A stretch of 64,000 nucleotides of DNA from assembly GCF_016906535.1 (NCBI RefSeq), contig NC_057375.1:1116001-1180000 (forward strand), written 5' to 3'. Source of the stretch: Rhizoctonia solani. Taxonomy: Eukaryota > Basidiomycota > Agaricomycetes > Cantharellales > Ceratobasidiaceae. Position 1 is the first letter of the stretch, and each line of letters starts with the position of its first letter. A model generated the notes under the pieces. It was not told the origin of the DNA. It saw only the letters and a program-made list of their open reading frames with translations, and did no database searches. The position numbers were made by a program, and so were the translations under genes. This document shows, piece after piece, positions 63,761 to 64,000 of this stretch.

Positions 63761-63866
63761 TGGTACTGGACAGTTCGTGTCCACACGAGACTAAAATCGC
63801 CTCCAGTTTCGTCAATCCGACATCGAACTCCCACATCCACACTCCTACTGAATACTCATATCCACA

Positions 63867-64000
63867 ATGCAGACTGTAAGTCAACGTGCATCGTCTATAT
63901 GTTATACTATAATTAACGATCCTGTTTAGACCTTTGAGATTGTCAACTACTGTGGTGTATGTAACCGTAGCTCCAAGAGTCTTACCCATTGATTTTTGCT
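63867..64000 (+). CDS. metallothionein-like small peptide 2, cut by the right edge
   Basis: Exon 1 is only ATG CAG ACT (63867-63875). A 54-nt intron (GTAAGTC...GTTTAG) follows, then exon 2 TFEIVNYCG (63930-63956) and a donor GTATGT at 63957. The 9-base first exon, the intron position and the IVN(F/Y)CG end of exon 2 match the gene at 58534-58814, which points the other way. The Cys-rich part should lie beyond position 64000. The assignment rests on this shared architecture. Confidence 0.4.

Overview
The window reads as nuclear DNA of a filamentous basidiomycete. Evidence: spliceosomal introns mostly 48-70 nt with CTNAC-type branch sites, a single-gene pentafunctional AROM enzyme, a Ty3/Gypsy chromovirus, tandem Zn2Cys6 regulators and a typical Agaricomycete gene set. 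Affiliation with Ceratobasidiaceae (Rhizoctonia-like fungi) is an inference from the feel of the proteins, not something the sequence proves.

Left part (1-17 kb): a PPP1R37-like leucine-rich-repeat gene running off the left edge; a SET-domain gene facing an MFS transporter, in a locus that has been duplicated and then decayed reciprocally (intact SET plus MFS relic, then SET relic plus intact MFS); the intact ARO1/AROM shikimate enzyme (9.5-14.7 kb); and a LOV/PAS protein whose photoactive cysteine is replaced by proline. Middle (17-32 kb): repeat-rich DNA with an inverted pair of gene relics, a long hairpin, and a young Ty3/Gypsy element (20893-28195; two 445-bp LTRs differing at one base, 5-bp TSD) that carries a nested 583-bp solo LTR and nonsense codons explained by C-to-T changes. 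It lies 115 bp upstream of a multi-exon coiled-coil gene with a possible paralogue further on; an intron-containing tRNA-Ala(CGC) lies between them.

Right part (32-64 kb): a tail-anchored acidic protein, a TPR protein, a type IIC P-type ATPase (Na+/K+-ATPase-like), three tandem paralogous Zn2Cys6 factors, a cation/H+ antiporter, a decayed GH15 glucoamylase with CBM20, alkaline ceramidase, a Qc-SNARE, mitochondrial ribosomal protein uS4m, a DEVD-box helicase, and two tiny cysteine-rich metallothionein-like genes, the second cut by the right edge.

A caveat governs gene integrity. From about 25 kb rightward many conserved genes show frameshifts, and most sites I examined are repaired by adding one base to a homopolymer run. 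This looks more like assembly error than mass pseudogenisation. The retroelement, the glucoamylase relic and the relic at 63 kb instead carry substitution-type stops (CGA to TGA, CAR to TAR, TGG to TGA), which suggest real decay. Most genes are housekeeping or accessory and do not form one pathway; the ATPase and antiporter share an ion-homeostasis theme.
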